Origin: Lachnospiraceae bacterium
GTDB lineage: Bacteria; Bacillota; Clostridia; Lachnospirales; Lachnospiraceae
Length of the DNA: 50,882 bases
Direction: 5' to 3'
Assembly (NCBI GenBank): GCA_910573755.1
Contig: CAJTBO010000016.1
Coordinates: 54,272 to 105,153 of the forward strand
Positions 40,851 through 50,375 of the stretch are shown in pieces. The position numbers and the translations under genes were made by a program. The stretch's first letter is position 1; each line of letters starts with the position of its first letter. The notes under the pieces are model-generated. The model was given only the letters and a program-made list of their open reading frames with translations. It was not told where the DNA came from and did no database searches.

Positions 40851-41414
40851 TCACACGGAATGGTTATGTTTCCGCCTTGATTTGCGGGAACGTTTTTTCC
40901 GGACCAGCTTAGAAATGATAAAAAATGCCAGATACCCCAATATGCCGCCTGACGCATTCAGCATAAGATCATCAATGTCTGCTGATCTCCCGGTAAAATA
41001 TTGTGCAGTTTCAATCGCCAGGGAAAATAGTGTCAGGGAAAGAGCGGTTTTCCAAAAATATCGCATACCCCGAAAGGCAGTTGGCAGCATAAATCCCAAT
41101 GGAATGAACATCACAATATTTGCAACGGTCTGGGTAATTTTCTTAGGCTGTGGCATATCCCAGGTTTCCTGAAAAACCCGGAAAGGGACAAGATTCAATG
41201 ACCGGTCAGCCGCAGCCGTTCCTGTCGCACCAACCACGACTGTTGCAGCGAGAACCATAATTACACAGGCTCCAAACAGAAAACAGGCAATCTGCTTCTT
41301 TGGGGGTACCCGTTTTCTCAGTAAAAAGCAGACAGGTGCATAAAGAACGGCCATACAGGCAATTCCTATGGCACTGATGATGCAGTAGCCCAAAATTTCT
41401 CTTATCATAAACAT
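40851..41414 (-). CDS. VanZ-like membrane protein
   Basis: A 187-aa protein; the ATG at 41414 has GGGAGG upstream. Four to five helices and the VanZ signatures NLVPFRVFQ, ANIVMFIPLGFMLP and ETAQYFTGRSADIDDLMLNA. VanZ gives low-level teicoplanin resistance in enterococci; in gut Clostridia VanZ-like proteins are widespread with unclear function. Basic tail RKKRSRKSRRKHNH. Lies between the ABC genes and the two-component genes. Confidence 0.88.
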   Translation of the reverse strand: MFMIREILGYCIISAIGIACMAVLYAPVCFLLRKRVPPKKQIACFLFGACVIMVLAATVVVGATGTAAADRSLNLVPFRVFQETWDMPQPKKITQTVANIVMFIPLGFMLPTAFRGMRYFWKTALSLTLFSLAIETAQYFTGRSADIDDLMLNASGGILGYLAFFIISKLVRKKRSRKSRRKHNHSV

Positions 41415-41515
41415 AGTTTTTCCTCCCAAAACAAAAATCAGCAGCTTTAGCAGTATTATACTAAAACCACTGGTTCTTATTCTGTGTTTTCCCTACGGAT
41501 TTTCTTACGATTTTC

Positions 41516-42628
41516 CTATAAAACAGGAAGCGTTACAGTAAAAACCGTCCGCTCATTTTCACTTTCCGCTGTGATTACCCCCTTATGAAGTGTAACGATC
41601 TGTCTGGCAATGGCCAGTCCCAGCCCGGTTCCGCCAGATCCGCGCTCCGTATCCAGTCTGTAAAACTGTTCAAAGATCCGCTCCAGCCGTTCTTTTGGAA
41701 TGGTCCCGCCATGATTAGAAAATCTCAGTACCAGGCTGTCTTTGCCCTGTTCGGCTTCGATGATAATTTCGGTTCCGTCATAGCTGTAAAGCACGGCATT
41801 GCGCAAAAGATTGTCAAACACCCGCTGCATCTTATCAGCATCACATTTCAGCAGAATATCATCCGCAGCCGCAAGGCGGCAGGTCAGCCCCTTTCTGTCC
41901 AGTATCGGCTGAAACTCATATACAAGCTGCTCCAACAGGCGGGTAAGATTGATCTCCTTATATTGCAGTGTTATGTTCGACAGGCTGTATCTCGCAATTT
42001 CCAGGAATTCGTTGATTAAGTCCTCCAGCCGTTCTGATTTGGCAAGGGAGATGGAAAGGTACTTCTCCCGCAGCTCCTCGGAAATCTGTTTTTCATCCCG
42101 GAGTAAATTCAGATAACTGATGGTGGAAGCAAGCGGCGTTTTCAGGTCGTGGGCCAGGTACATGATCAGATCATTTTTGCGCTGTTCTGCCATGAGCATA
42201 TCACTTTTCTGCAGGAGCATCGTGTGCTTTACCAGGTTCATTTTTCTCTCAATGGAGAACAACTCCGGGGGAAGGGAAATCTCTCCCGGTGCATCCGCAA
42301 GCAGGAGATCCATTCCTTCACTGACCGTCTCAAAGTACCGTGTAAGCCAACGGAGATAAAAATAAAACAATACGGCGAATATCAGCAGAATGGAAAACAG
42401 AATCATGGCATCCATATGGCTGCGAAATATCCGCTCGTACAGTTGGAGCGCCGCATCGTATTTTATTCCAAGGGCAGTCTGAAAAAGCGCCACCATCCCA
42501 TCAGCGAAGCGGCCGCGCAGTAATACAGAATATGTTATATAGATGACAGAAACGGCAGTTACCAGCGCGGCAATCGTCCGGAGGAAAATCTTTATACGGA
42601 TCTGGCGAAAATCTTTTCTATTTTTCAA
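41516..42628 (-). CDS. Sensor histidine kinase (VanS-like)
   Basis: A 370-aa kinase using a TTG start at 42628 (LKNRKDFRQIR), which overlaps the response-regulator stop; a longer in-frame reading would be embedded in that gene. Two transmembrane helices (residues about 17-37 and 70-92) flank a short extracytoplasmic loop. H-box LAHDLKTPLAS, N-box FDNLLRNAVLYS, G-box GGTGLGLAI. Together with the next gene it should sense cell-envelope stress and act on the VanZ/ABC genes. Confidence 0.88.
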   Translation of the reverse strand: MKNRKDFRQIRIKIFLRTIAALVTAVSVIYITYSVLLRGRFADGMVALFQTALGIKYDAALQLYERIFRSHMDAMILFSILLIFAVLFYFYLRWLTRYFETVSEGMDLLLADAPGEISLPPELFSIERKMNLVKHTMLLQKSDMLMAEQRKNDLIMYLAHDLKTPLASTISYLNLLRDEKQISEELREKYLSISLAKSERLEDLINEFLEIARYSLSNITLQYKEINLTRLLEQLVYEFQPILDRKGLTCRLAAADDILLKCDADKMQRVFDNLLRNAVLYSYDGTEIIIEAEQGKDSLVLRFSNHGGTIPKERLERIFEQFYRLDTERGSGGTGLGLAIARQIVTLHKGVITAESENERTVFTVTLPVL

Positions 42629-43319
42629 TGGTATAACCAACCCCCCATACTGTTTTAATAAACCTGGGATTTCTGGCAGGCTCTTCCATCTTTTCCCGCA
42701 GCCGCCCGATATGGGCCATGACGGTATTATTATTCTGCAGGAACTTCTCGCCCCATACCGCCTCAAAAAGCTCCTCGGAAGGGACTACAACGCCCTGCCG
42801 CTCACAGAGATACCAGAGGATGGCAAACTCAATGGGAGTCAGTTGCAGTTCATTTCCAAACAGAAAGCACTTATGACTGTCCCTGTTGATTACCAGTCCC
42901 CTTATATCATACTCGCGGGCCGGCTCCCCCTGCTTCGCTGCAGAATGATTGTAAAGCCAGTACCGCCGCAGCTGGGTTTTTACACGGGCAGCCACCTCCA
43001 GCGGGTTAAAGGGTTTTGTAATATAATCATCCGCTCCAATGGTCAGCCCCATGATCTTATCCACGTCCGTCCCTTTTGCTGTGAGCATAATGACAGGATA
43101 CCAGAACTTCTCCCGGATTTTTTTACATATTTGAAAGCCGTCCACATCAGGGAGCATCACATCCAGAATTGCCAGATCCAGGTCTGTATGCGCGATGCAC
43201 TCCAGAGCTTCTTTGCCCGTGTAACATTTATGAACCGTGCAGCCGTCTGCTGTGAGATAAAGCTCGATCACATCGGCCAGTTCTTTTTCATCATCTACTA
43301 CTAATATATTGTAACTCAT
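42618..43319 (-). CDS. OmpR-family response regulator (VanR-like)
   Basis: A 233-aa regulator: receiver domain MSYNILVVDDEKELADV with phospho-acceptor Asp in LAILDVMLPD, the conserved Lys in TKPFNPLE, then a winged-helix DNA-binding domain (LQLTPIEFAILWYL, NNTVMAHIGRLREKME, VWGVGYTIEK). RBS AGGAG before the ATG. Pairs with the VanS-like kinase. Confidence 0.93.
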   Translation of the reverse strand: MSYNILVVDDEKELADVIELYLTADGCTVHKCYTGKEALECIAHTDLDLAILDVMLPDVDGFQICKKIREKFWYPVIMLTAKGTDVDKIMGLTIGADDYITKPFNPLEVAARVKTQLRRYWLYNHSAAKQGEPAREYDIRGLVINRDSHKCFLFGNELQLTPIEFAILWYLCERQGVVVPSEELFEAVWGEKFLQNNNTVMAHIGRLREKMEEPARNPRFIKTVWGVGYTIEK

Positions 43320-43371
43320 TTGACTCCTAATTGTATCTCATATAAAACCAATATGATTTTTCTGATTCTTT

Positions 43372-43875
43372 TTATACGGAAACAGAGAGATTTGCGTCAG
43401 GTTCAGGTCCGGCTGATTCCCCGGTCTTCGTATAGATTACAGGCTCCATCTTAACAACATCCACTGTTTTTTCTGCAGATATGCCATTATCTGCACCAGT
43501 CTGAACCGAATCTGTCTTCTTATCCAACGCGGCTTTTCCACGCTCGCTTATGCTTACGGTATCAGTATCCTCATTCTGGCTTTCCGCTATTCTCTTTTCC
43601 AGTTCCTCACGCTCTTCCTTGCGCTTCTGAATGGCATTTTCCTGCTCCGTCTTCGCTTTTTCCCTCGCTTCCTTTGCATCCTCTTTCATACCTTTTTCTG
43701 TGACTTTCTGATAGTCTTCTGCTTTATCCGCAAAGTCCCCTACATACCCCATTGCCCGTTCCATGACGGCTGTATCTCCTCTTCGCTCCGCTTCTTTATA
43801 AACTCGCAGCGGTGTATTCATCAGTTTCATACTCATGCTTGCCCCTGTAAGGCCTTCCATTGTTTTCGTATGCAT
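43372..43875 (-). CDS. Charged coiled-coil hypothetical protein
   Basis: A 167-aa soluble protein; start at 43875 (MHTKTMEGLTG) has AGAGGA upstream. After a short N-terminal motif (MSMKLMNTPLRVYKEAERRG) the middle is a highly charged helix (REKAKTEQENAIQKRKEERE), then an unordered tail with VSISERGKAAL. No enzyme motif, signal or membrane segment. It forms a pair with the next gene; both sit between two regulatory systems. I recall similar pairs in Lachnospiraceae but no assigned function. Confidence 0.65.
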   Translation of the reverse strand: MHTKTMEGLTGASMSMKLMNTPLRVYKEAERRGDTAVMERAMGYVGDFADKAEDYQKVTEKGMKEDAKEAREKAKTEQENAIQKRKEEREELEKRIAESQNEDTDTVSISERGKAALDKKTDSVQTGADNGISAEKTVDVVKMEPVIYTKTGESAGPEPDANLSVSV

Positions 43876-44011
43876 AATTGTTCCTCTTTGAATTTTTCCT
43901 GATATAATCTTTTTTAGAAATCCAAATAATCCATTTCCAAAATCCCGGGAAACAGTGCGCATTTGCCACCATCTCCCGGTATTGATACCACACTAAAAAC
44001 TTAAGTCTCTT

Positions 44012-44572
44012 TTATTCTGATACAGAAGCATTCTGCCGCCTGTATGTATCATTGTCCTTCTGGCTTAACTCGTTTTCTACCTGTGCCAGCTTTTTCTCCA
44101 GCTCCCGGATTTTCTTTTCATCTCCGGAAGCAGACTGGATCTGCTGTTTGAGCTGCTGCTTTTTCTCTTTCAGCTTCTTGATCTCCCTGTCAACCTTATC
44201 CGTATTTGTGACACATTTCTCCGCCGGCTTTCCCTGGCTGTCTCCGCCTACCTTCGGTGCTTTGCCATCTTCGTTTTTCTCGGAACGGTCATCCTGTTCC
44301 TTTGCATGGCCAGCTTTCGGATCATCAAAAAAGATTTTCCGGTTTCCGTTCTCGTCCTGGCCTACCCGGTACAGCCCCGTAGGTTTTTGTCCCGATTTTT
44401 CACTGCTGATGTATTCATCCCGTGGTTCGGACAACTTACCAGCGTTTTTTTCCTCAGCAGCTTTCCCAGCTTCCTTTGCCTTTTCCGCCCTCTCGGCGGC
44501 CAGTTTTTCCTTCACCCGCTCTGCGTAATCGGCGCCAGAATGATCATAATTTCCTTGAATCTGCATTGCCAT
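44012..44572 (-). CDS. Charged coiled-coil hypothetical protein
   Basis: A 186-aa protein, RBS AGGAGG ahead of the ATG at 44572. It starts MAMQIQGNYDHSGADYAERV, is rich in Ala/Glu/Lys, has a motif KPTGLYRVGQDENGNRKIFF in the middle and a coiled coil near the end (KKLKEKKQQLKQQIQS, RELEKKLAQVENELS). Cytosolic. Adjacent to and cotranscribed with the 167-aa gene; both may be scaffold or regulator proteins. Family not known to me. Confidence 0.65.
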   Translation of the reverse strand: MAMQIQGNYDHSGADYAERVKEKLAAERAEKAKEAGKAAEEKNAGKLSEPRDEYISSEKSGQKPTGLYRVGQDENGNRKIFFDDPKAGHAKEQDDRSEKNEDGKAPKVGGDSQGKPAEKCVTNTDKVDREIKKLKEKKQQLKQQIQSASGDEKKIRELEKKLAQVENELSQKDNDTYRRQNASVSE

Positions 44573-44677
44573 AAGCGTGTTCCTCCTTCAAATCGATATT
44601 GTCAGGAAACTTCTTTGCAGCCGCTCCCCGCCGCAGACAGCTTCCTTTTTCTTTTTTCGGCTGTAGTAAGTAGCATT

Positions 44678-46033
44678 TTAATCCATTTGCTGTGTGCTGT
44701 TTTCTGGATGCTGTGGAATGATCAGCAGCACATGGAGGACAAATACATTCTCCTGTGTCTCTATACTCATGGCGCCGCCATATTTTTCAGCCACTTTTTT
44801 TACATTCGACAGACCTGTCCCTTTTTTGAACGCACTTTTCCCATGGAAGCTGTTCTGAATTTCCATCATAAGGAAATCTCCCTGGATCCGCCCGGACACA
44901 CGGATATACTTTTCTATGCTGGTACCCAGATTTTTTACTGCATGGATTGCATTATCCAGTGCATTTGACAGGACAATACAGATATCAATATCTCTGATGC
45001 CACAGGGATATGGCAGAGGAAGGGAACAGTCCACATCTATCCCCATGCTTTTTGCAATCCCCAGCTTGTTCCCCACCAGGATATCCACCACCGGGTTGTT
45101 GGTACTGCAGGGGAATGACATTTTTTCCGCCATATCGTCCAGATCCTCCACATAGGTTATGGCTTCCTCCAGTTTCCCATTCTGCAGGAGCTTTTTTACC
45201 ACTGCGATGTGGTTCCGGATGTCATGTCGGAAGGACTTTGTTTCATCGTAACGGGTTTTCGCTTCCTCAACATACTGGTTCAGGGAATGTTCCTGCTGTT
45301 CCATCAGTGAAATTTCAGTGCTAAAACGAAAACTCTGCTGCAGTTTCTTATAGGAAAACAGGATGCAGAACAGACTGGCAAGTCCCAGAAAATACATGGA
45401 CAGCATCTGCCCATGGCTGAAAAAGTGTTCCGCAGGCCCTTTGTCCACCGAGATCTCAAACTGGAAATCATATTCAATCGCATTGATATAGCTGCTCATA
45501 ATAAATATCATCAGGATCGGAATGAAAATCAAAACCATCTGCTGCATTCCCATTGTGGTTTTAGGAGTATCCACGGGATCAAAATCATCCCAGGAAAAAT
45601 AACGGTACACCATATAATAACAAAAACCGGTCAGAGCCAGTGATGCCGCCTCACTGATCAGCATCGCCGCAATATTATCTGTCTCATGGAAAAAGGCGGG
45701 CATCCATGGGTATGGAAGACTAATCATAGAGTTTACAATTCCGCCACAGATCAGCATAATTTCCGCTGCCAGAGCCGCATACAGAAGGGAATACTTAAAA
45801 TCTGCATGGCAGATAACAGTCCCATATGCTGTGAGCAGAAAAACAAGCACCACAAAGCCTGTGACCATGCTGGCCGGAACAAAATCATTGATAATCACTG
45901 CACCTACTGCAAACAGGAAATAAAAAGGAGTCCATATTTTCTTTTTTAAAATTTTTACCAGGAAATAAAACTGGAAGGACACCTCGACAATGCCCATTAT
46001 ATATACATTAAAAAAATCTAAATACTCAGCCAT
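44678..46033 (-). CDS. GHKL-domain sensor histidine kinase (AgrC/LytTR partner)
   Basis: A 451-aa membrane kinase: six to seven helices in residues 1-215, then a dimerisation helix with RHDIRNHIAVVKKLLQNGKL and a GHKL ATPase domain (VLSNALDNAIHAVKN, GTGLSNVKKVAEKYGG). Proteins of this design sense peptides or envelope signals. The LytTR regulator lies 26 bp upstream in the same operon. Confidence 0.9.
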   Translation of the reverse strand: MAEYLDFFNVYIMGIVEVSFQFYFLVKILKKKIWTPFYFLFAVGAVIINDFVPASMVTGFVVLVFLLTAYGTVICHADFKYSLLYAALAAEIMLICGGIVNSMISLPYPWMPAFFHETDNIAAMLISEAASLALTGFCYYMVYRYFSWDDFDPVDTPKTTMGMQQMVLIFIPILMIFIMSSYINAIEYDFQFEISVDKGPAEHFFSHGQMLSMYFLGLASLFCILFSYKKLQQSFRFSTEISLMEQQEHSLNQYVEEAKTRYDETKSFRHDIRNHIAVVKKLLQNGKLEEAITYVEDLDDMAEKMSFPCSTNNPVVDILVGNKLGIAKSMGIDVDCSLPLPYPCGIRDIDICIVLSNALDNAIHAVKNLGTSIEKYIRVSGRIQGDFLMMEIQNSFHGKSAFKKGTGLSNVKKVAEKYGGAMSIETQENVFVLHVLLIIPQHPENSTQQMD

Positions 46034-46059
46034 GTTACCTGCCCCATATGTAAAAACTT

Positions 46060-46764
46060 TTACATATTCTTCATATACTGCAGAACAACACCGGAAAACT
46101 CCTTACTCCGCAGCCGTGATACGGGAACCTCTTTGCCGCTATCCATACAGGCAGTCCCGTTTTTATAGCCTTTTAAATGCTTCAGGTTGATGAGATAACT
46201 CCTGTGGCACCGGAAAAAATGGCTGCCCAGCTTCGTTTCCAGATTTTCAATCCGCTCATAATAATCAACGACCTCGCCGGAAGCCAGGTTCAGATATATT
46301 TTCCGGTCTATGACCTCACAGAAAACAATCTCATCCTCCCGAATGACGCGCCCTTCATATCCCCTTTGCACCAGCAGGCTGTCCTCGCCGACGTTTTGCA
46401 TGGAAACGTAAAGGCGCTCCATGCTCTTTTCAAACTGTTTTTCATCCAGCGGCTTGACCAGATAATCGTAGGCCTGCACCTCGAAAGACTGAAATACCAT
46501 CTCTTTCAGTACCGTGATAAAAATCAGGAATCCCTGGAACTTAGAAGCCCTCAGTTTCCTTGCCGTCTCCATGCCGTCCATGCCTTTCATCTGGATATCC
46601 AGAAACAAGATGTCGATCTGCCCATCATGGCTTAACAGATCCTCGCCGCTTAAAAATGTTCGAATGCTGATTTCCCTGTTCTTTTTATGGAAAAAATCGG
46701 AGACCATCTCCTTTATATGATCAGCCATATGTTTTTCATCATCACAGATTGCAATACGGATCAA
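46060..46764 (-). CDS. LytTR-family response regulator
   Basis: A 234-aa regulator. I choose the TTG at 46764 (LIRIAICDDE), 6 nt after AAGGAGG; a longer ATG start would include that site in the coding region. Receiver with Asp in DILFLDIQMKGMDG and Lys in YLVKPLDE; LytTR domain with VIDRKIYLNLASG, RCHRSYLINLKHLKG and VPVSRLRSKEF. Normal length. Confidence 0.92.
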   Translation of the reverse strand: MIRIAICDDEKHMADHIKEMVSDFFHKKNREISIRTFLSGEDLLSHDGQIDILFLDIQMKGMDGMETARKLRASKFQGFLIFITVLKEMVFQSFEVQAYDYLVKPLDEKQFEKSMERLYVSMQNVGEDSLLVQRGYEGRVIREDEIVFCEVIDRKIYLNLASGEVVDYYERIENLETKLGSHFFRCHRSYLINLKHLKGYKNGTACMDSGKEVPVSRLRSKEFSGVVLQYMKNM

Positions 46765-46910
46765 TGCGCACCTCCTTGCCATAAAAATATCTTGTTATAT
46801 CCTGCCGAAAATACCAAAACAATTTTATTGCTGTGAAATGTTTATCCGTTGCCGCGAAATGCTGTATAAAAATTCTATCAATCACTCAGAAAATTTTACC
46901 CAGGTTAATT

Positions 46911-47999
46911 TTAACCTTGTGCCCTCATCTGTTCTACCAAGGATTGCTTTTTCTGCCTGCGCACCATCCAGACAGACAGGACTACCTCCATGCCAAACAA
47001 CACCAGAAGGAACAGCCCCATTTGCAGGAACGGGAACTGGTATGGGACAACAGCGCCGACAAAGGATTTCTTGCTGACTGACCCACAGACTGCCATGGAA
47101 AGCGGCAGCCCCAGGAGCAAGACGGTAAGCGCCGCAAAAAGCGCATGGCACATCCCCTCGGTGACACTCATCCGACACAGCTGCTTCCCGGTCAGACCAA
47201 CCGAGCGCAGGATACTGTTCTCCCGCTTCCGGGAAATCTGGTTGGAAAGCGTCGTATTGATCAGATTCACAACGCCGAACAGGAAGATCAGCCAGGAAAG
47301 ATCCTGAAAGCTTCCAAAAATAATGCTGCTCTGCATTTTCTCATATTCGATATGTGTAGCTATGGTATCCATTCCAAGATTGCTGCGACCGGATACCAGC
47401 TCCTGCAGGCTGCTTTCCACAGATTCCGTTTTTTTCGGGTCGCTGACAATGCTCCAGGAATAGTCAAATCTTTCGATTTCAGGATGTATCTCACGAAACA
47501 GCTCTTCCGGCGCGAACAGGGCCGCCGAATCCATGGCAAGCGCACCATGTCCGTTTGCTGCCTTCGACGCATCGAACAGTCCGGATATGGTAACTTTCAC
47601 GGTTTCCTGGCCCAGGATCAGCTCAATAGTGGCCCCAACATCCATATCGGCATGGTGCTTCTGATAACCAGTACTCAAAAGGACGCTATGGGTATCTGCC
47701 GGCATGGCGCCGGATATTAGCGCGGCTTCTACATCCATGCGGTTTGCGTCCGTCAGCATGTCGCACATACCGGCTTCGGCACTTTCGGAAGTCCTAAATT
47801 TGCCGTGCAGAGACCAACGGGTGACCAGCACATCTGTCACCCCGTCCACAGAAAGAATCTCCTGTCTTAAGTTTTCATCCAGCGGATTGCCTGCAGCCAT
47901 AATTTCTTCCTCCGGCTGCTCTGAGGACAGATAGATTTTATAGTCCCCGTCTGGGAAAAACAGCCTTGCAGCCTGCTCCGGCGAGCGAGTCAGAACCAT
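46911..47999 (-). pseudogene. Truncated FtsX-like ABC permease
   Basis: 362 residues corresponding to the C-terminal half of a large FtsX/MacB-type permease: part of the extracytoplasmic domain (FPDGDYKIYLSSEQPEEE) and three C-terminal helices with NLINTTLSNQISRKRENSIL. No ribosome-binding site before the first ATG, and a terminator sits directly upstream. Full-length relatives have about 650-850 aa and an ATPase partner. Neither the N-terminal half nor the ATPase is here. Probably a remnant. Confidence 0.7.
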
Positions 48000-48052
48000 G
48001 GAAGCTTATGCGGGCAAAGCCCATCCGAGCATTTCTGGTATGTTTACGGCAC

Positions 48053-48089
48053 AAAAAAAGGAATGGTCCCATACAGGCTTCCATTCCTT
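48053..48089 (-). terminator. Strong minus-strand terminator
   Basis: AAGGAATGG pairs with CCATTCCTT, loop about 14 nt, followed by T7. It lies between the candidate RNA and the truncated permease. Confidence 0.88.
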
Positions 48090-48372
48090 ACTGCGTGTGG
48101 CTCTCCCACAAATCAACTTTCTGTCTCCGGCATCTCTGTCGGAAAACAAAAAAATGCCAAAAGACTGCCATGCCGCATCGGAAAAATCCTCTGTTCTTCC
48201 TAATGCCCGGACAGCTCCTGACACAAAATACAATCATAAACAGCGTATGCATCCCGGTCCCTCCCTACAGGGCAGCACCGGAACCTGCGGTTTACGAAAA
48301 GCCGGCAGACATATCGGGTATGTCCTGCCCCTCCCCGTTCCCCATAACAGGTCTCGTATAAAAATCAATTAC
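48053..48372 (-). ncRNA. Candidate structured non-coding RNA or leader
   Basis: A strong promoter (48379-48408, minus) would start a transcript of about 320 nt that ends in a perfect terminator (48053-48089). In between no protein makes sense, but compensating stems do: GACAUA/UAUGUC inside GGCA/UGCC; CCGGU/ACCGG around CCCU/AGGG; GCAU..GGAA/UUCC..AUGC; CGGCAU/AUGCCG. The segment is GC-richer than its surroundings. It fits none of the RNA classes I tried (6S, tmRNA, RNase P, SRP, T-box, cobalamin). Either a free small RNA or the terminated leader of the lost ABC permease operon. Confidence 0.5.
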
Positions 48373-48378
48373 GGATTT

Positions 48379-48408
48379 ATCTTAGCACAATATCTTGTAT
48401 CATGTCAA
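48379..48408 (-). promoter_or_regulatory. Promoter of the candidate RNA
   Basis: Minus-strand TTGACA (48403-48408), 18-bp spacer, TAAGAT (48379-48384). A perfect -35 in an otherwise gene-free region. The 48409-48726 stretch beyond it has no gene that I can support. Confidence 0.7.
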
Positions 48409-48726
48409 CTTGATAATACCATATCTATTACTTTTTATCTTTTTCAAAATATTTTCAAGTATTTTCCTGCCAGACGTATATTTCTGTATATAACCTTCTC
48501 CGAGCATCCGGATGAGGTTTTCCGCTCCTTGAAAACTGAAGAGCATACGCCATCATGTATATGGGTTCTGATGGCCGGATTCCTGCACAGGGTATGCCCG
48601 GTCCAGATGAAATCGCACACAGTGCAGCCAGTCAACGCGGCCGGGGAGGGCGCAGGAAACGGTGGTGGAAGGGTATGCGTAATATTTATTACCTGTACAT
48701 ATTTTAATCCAATGAGGTTTAACATT

Positions 48727-48945
48727 ATGAATACAAAAAAGAAAGATTTAAGCACCTATGGAGATTTTCGCAAGTATTCTGTAGAGGAAATCTCTTTAAT
48801 GCTGGGAATTGGAAAAACAAAAACCAGAGAAATGCTACAGAGCCATTTGCTTCCTGTTACAAAGATTGGACGCGACTATTTTACATCAAAGACAGCAATA
48901 CAGGAGTTTTTATCAGATAACGTAGGCAAAGAACTATTCTTCTAA
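48727..48945 (+). CDS. xis: Excisionase/DNA-binding protein (MerR-like helix-turn-helix)
   Basis: A 72-aa protein with GAGG before the ATG at 48727. YSVEEISLMLGIGKTKTREM is a helix-turn-helix of the excisionase type and VTKIGRDYFTSKTAIQEFL the wing that follows. It is 109 bp before the integrase gene, the usual arrangement in Firmicutes integrative elements. It probably controls the direction of recombination. Confidence 0.85.
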   Translation: MNTKKKDLSTYGDFRKYSVEEISLMLGIGKTKTREMLQSHLLPVTKIGRDYFTSKTAIQEFLSDNVGKELFF

Positions 48946-49054
48946 AGTCAAATTTTCGCTGTCATACCTATCTTTCTATAATATAATGAGGGTGCGATAA
49001 TGATTGGCTTTTTCAAGATAGAGATGGTTCTTTTCGTAGAAAGGAGCAATATCT

Positions 49055-50257
49055 ATGTCGAATGAGACAACCGCTAAAAGCCGCCGCAGTAAAGGGGACG
49101 GTACAATCTTTAAGAACAGCAAAGGCAAATGGATTGCACGCTATACAAAGAAAGGAGTGACAACGAAAGAATTTTCGGGTAAGACAAAAACAGAGGCTAA
49201 AGCTAAGCTGGATGAATATAAATTTCTGGTTCAGTCCGGGGAGGCTGTGAATACACGTCTGACAGTTGGGGAATATTCAAAAAAATTCCTTTTCTTTAAA
49301 AGTCAGCAGGTTATACGCAAAAAGCTGAAGCAGACTACTTATGATCGAATCGAACGAACCTTTGAGAGTCATATTGAACTACATCCCATTGCGCAAATAC
49401 TTATGTGCAATTTAAAGTCCAGAGATATTCAAAATCTTCTGGATGAGATGCAGCCAAATTACAGTCTCTCAACAATCAACAAAGTTTACCTCTTTCTGCA
49501 TTCCATGATCAAGCATGGAAAGGAAGAACAGGATTTTCCAGAATCCTATAATCCGTTTAATACAGTAGAACTTCCTGACGAAACTGCAGTTGGTAAAAAA
49601 ACAAAAGAAATACAGATACTTCCCCCAGAATGTCTTGAACGTTTTAAAGAGGCTGCACTGGAATACAATCCTGATGGCACTCTCGCATACCGTTATGGAC
49701 CGGCTCTGGTTTTTGCCTTAAATACCGGTCTCAGGGAAGGTGAATTGCTTGCCCTTTCCAAAAACGGAATCATAACAGGGGAGGACGGGCGGAAGAAAAT
49801 CCATATTTCTGAAACTCTGAGTCTTGTCAAAAACAGAGATGAAAAAGTAGGAACCAAATCAGTATGGATGATTACACCTCCGAAATACCCCCGCAGTGAC
49901 AGGATAATTCCATTAAACCAGGAAGCCGAAATGTGTTTACAGATTATGCTTCAGACTTATAATGAGAATAAAATCCGAAATGACTTTATCATAAGCACAA
50001 AAAATGGAAACTTTCCTACCAAAAGGAATATCCAGCTTTCTCTTGACCGGATTTTAAAAAAAATAGGGGAAAAGCACTATGGCACACATGCAATGCGCCA
50101 CACTTTTGCAACACGGCTTTTAAGCAAAACCTCAAGTCATCAGGAAATCAAAGCTGTTGCAGAACTGTTGGGCGATGATTATAAGGTTGTCGTTAAAACA
50201 TATCTTCATACAGATGAGACCGGAAAGCACAATTTGGTAGATATGCTAAATGAGTAA
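49055..50257 (+). CDS. int: Tyrosine-family site-specific integrase
   Basis: A 400-aa recombinase. N-terminal AP2-like arm-binding domain (GDGTIFKNSKGKWIARYTKK), SAM-like core-binding domain (residues about 65-165), then the catalytic domain with Arg in LNTGLREGELLAL, HxxR in HAMRHTFATRL and the nucleophile Tyr in KTYLHTDE. The usual His/Trp of the LGH motif is Asp (LLGDD), a conservative deviation seen in some members. RBS AAGGAG. It ends 119 bp from the right repeat, consistent with integration at the tRNA-Cys terminator. Confidence 0.95.
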   Translation: MSNETTAKSRRSKGDGTIFKNSKGKWIARYTKKGVTTKEFSGKTKTEAKAKLDEYKFLVQSGEAVNTRLTVGEYSKKFLFFKSQQVIRKKLKQTTYDRIERTFESHIELHPIAQILMCNLKSRDIQNLLDEMQPNYSLSTINKVYLFLHSMIKHGKEEQDFPESYNPFNTVELPDETAVGKKTKEIQILPPECLERFKEAALEYNPDGTLAYRYGPALVFALNTGLREGELLALSKNGIITGEDGRKKIHISETLSLVKNRDEKVGTKSVWMITPPKYPRSDRIIPLNQEAEMCLQIMLQTYNENKIRNDFIISTKNGNFPTKRNIQLSLDRILKKIGEKHYGTHAMRHTFATRLLSKTSSHQEIKAVAELLGDDYKVVVKTYLHTDETGKHNLVDMLNE

Positions 50258-50375
50258 CCAAAGGGCTCTACCGTGACCACCTAATGACCACCTTATGAAC
50301 CGATTTTATTCGATTTTAAACGGTTTTAAACGAAGCATTGAAAATTTAAGAATTATGAAAAAATGTGGGTAAAAT

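Noticed and set aside
47998-48945. 315-codon plus-strand frame ending with the excisionase
   Set aside because: Only the last 72 codons resemble a protein and have their own start and ribosome-binding site; the rest is antisense to the candidate RNA.
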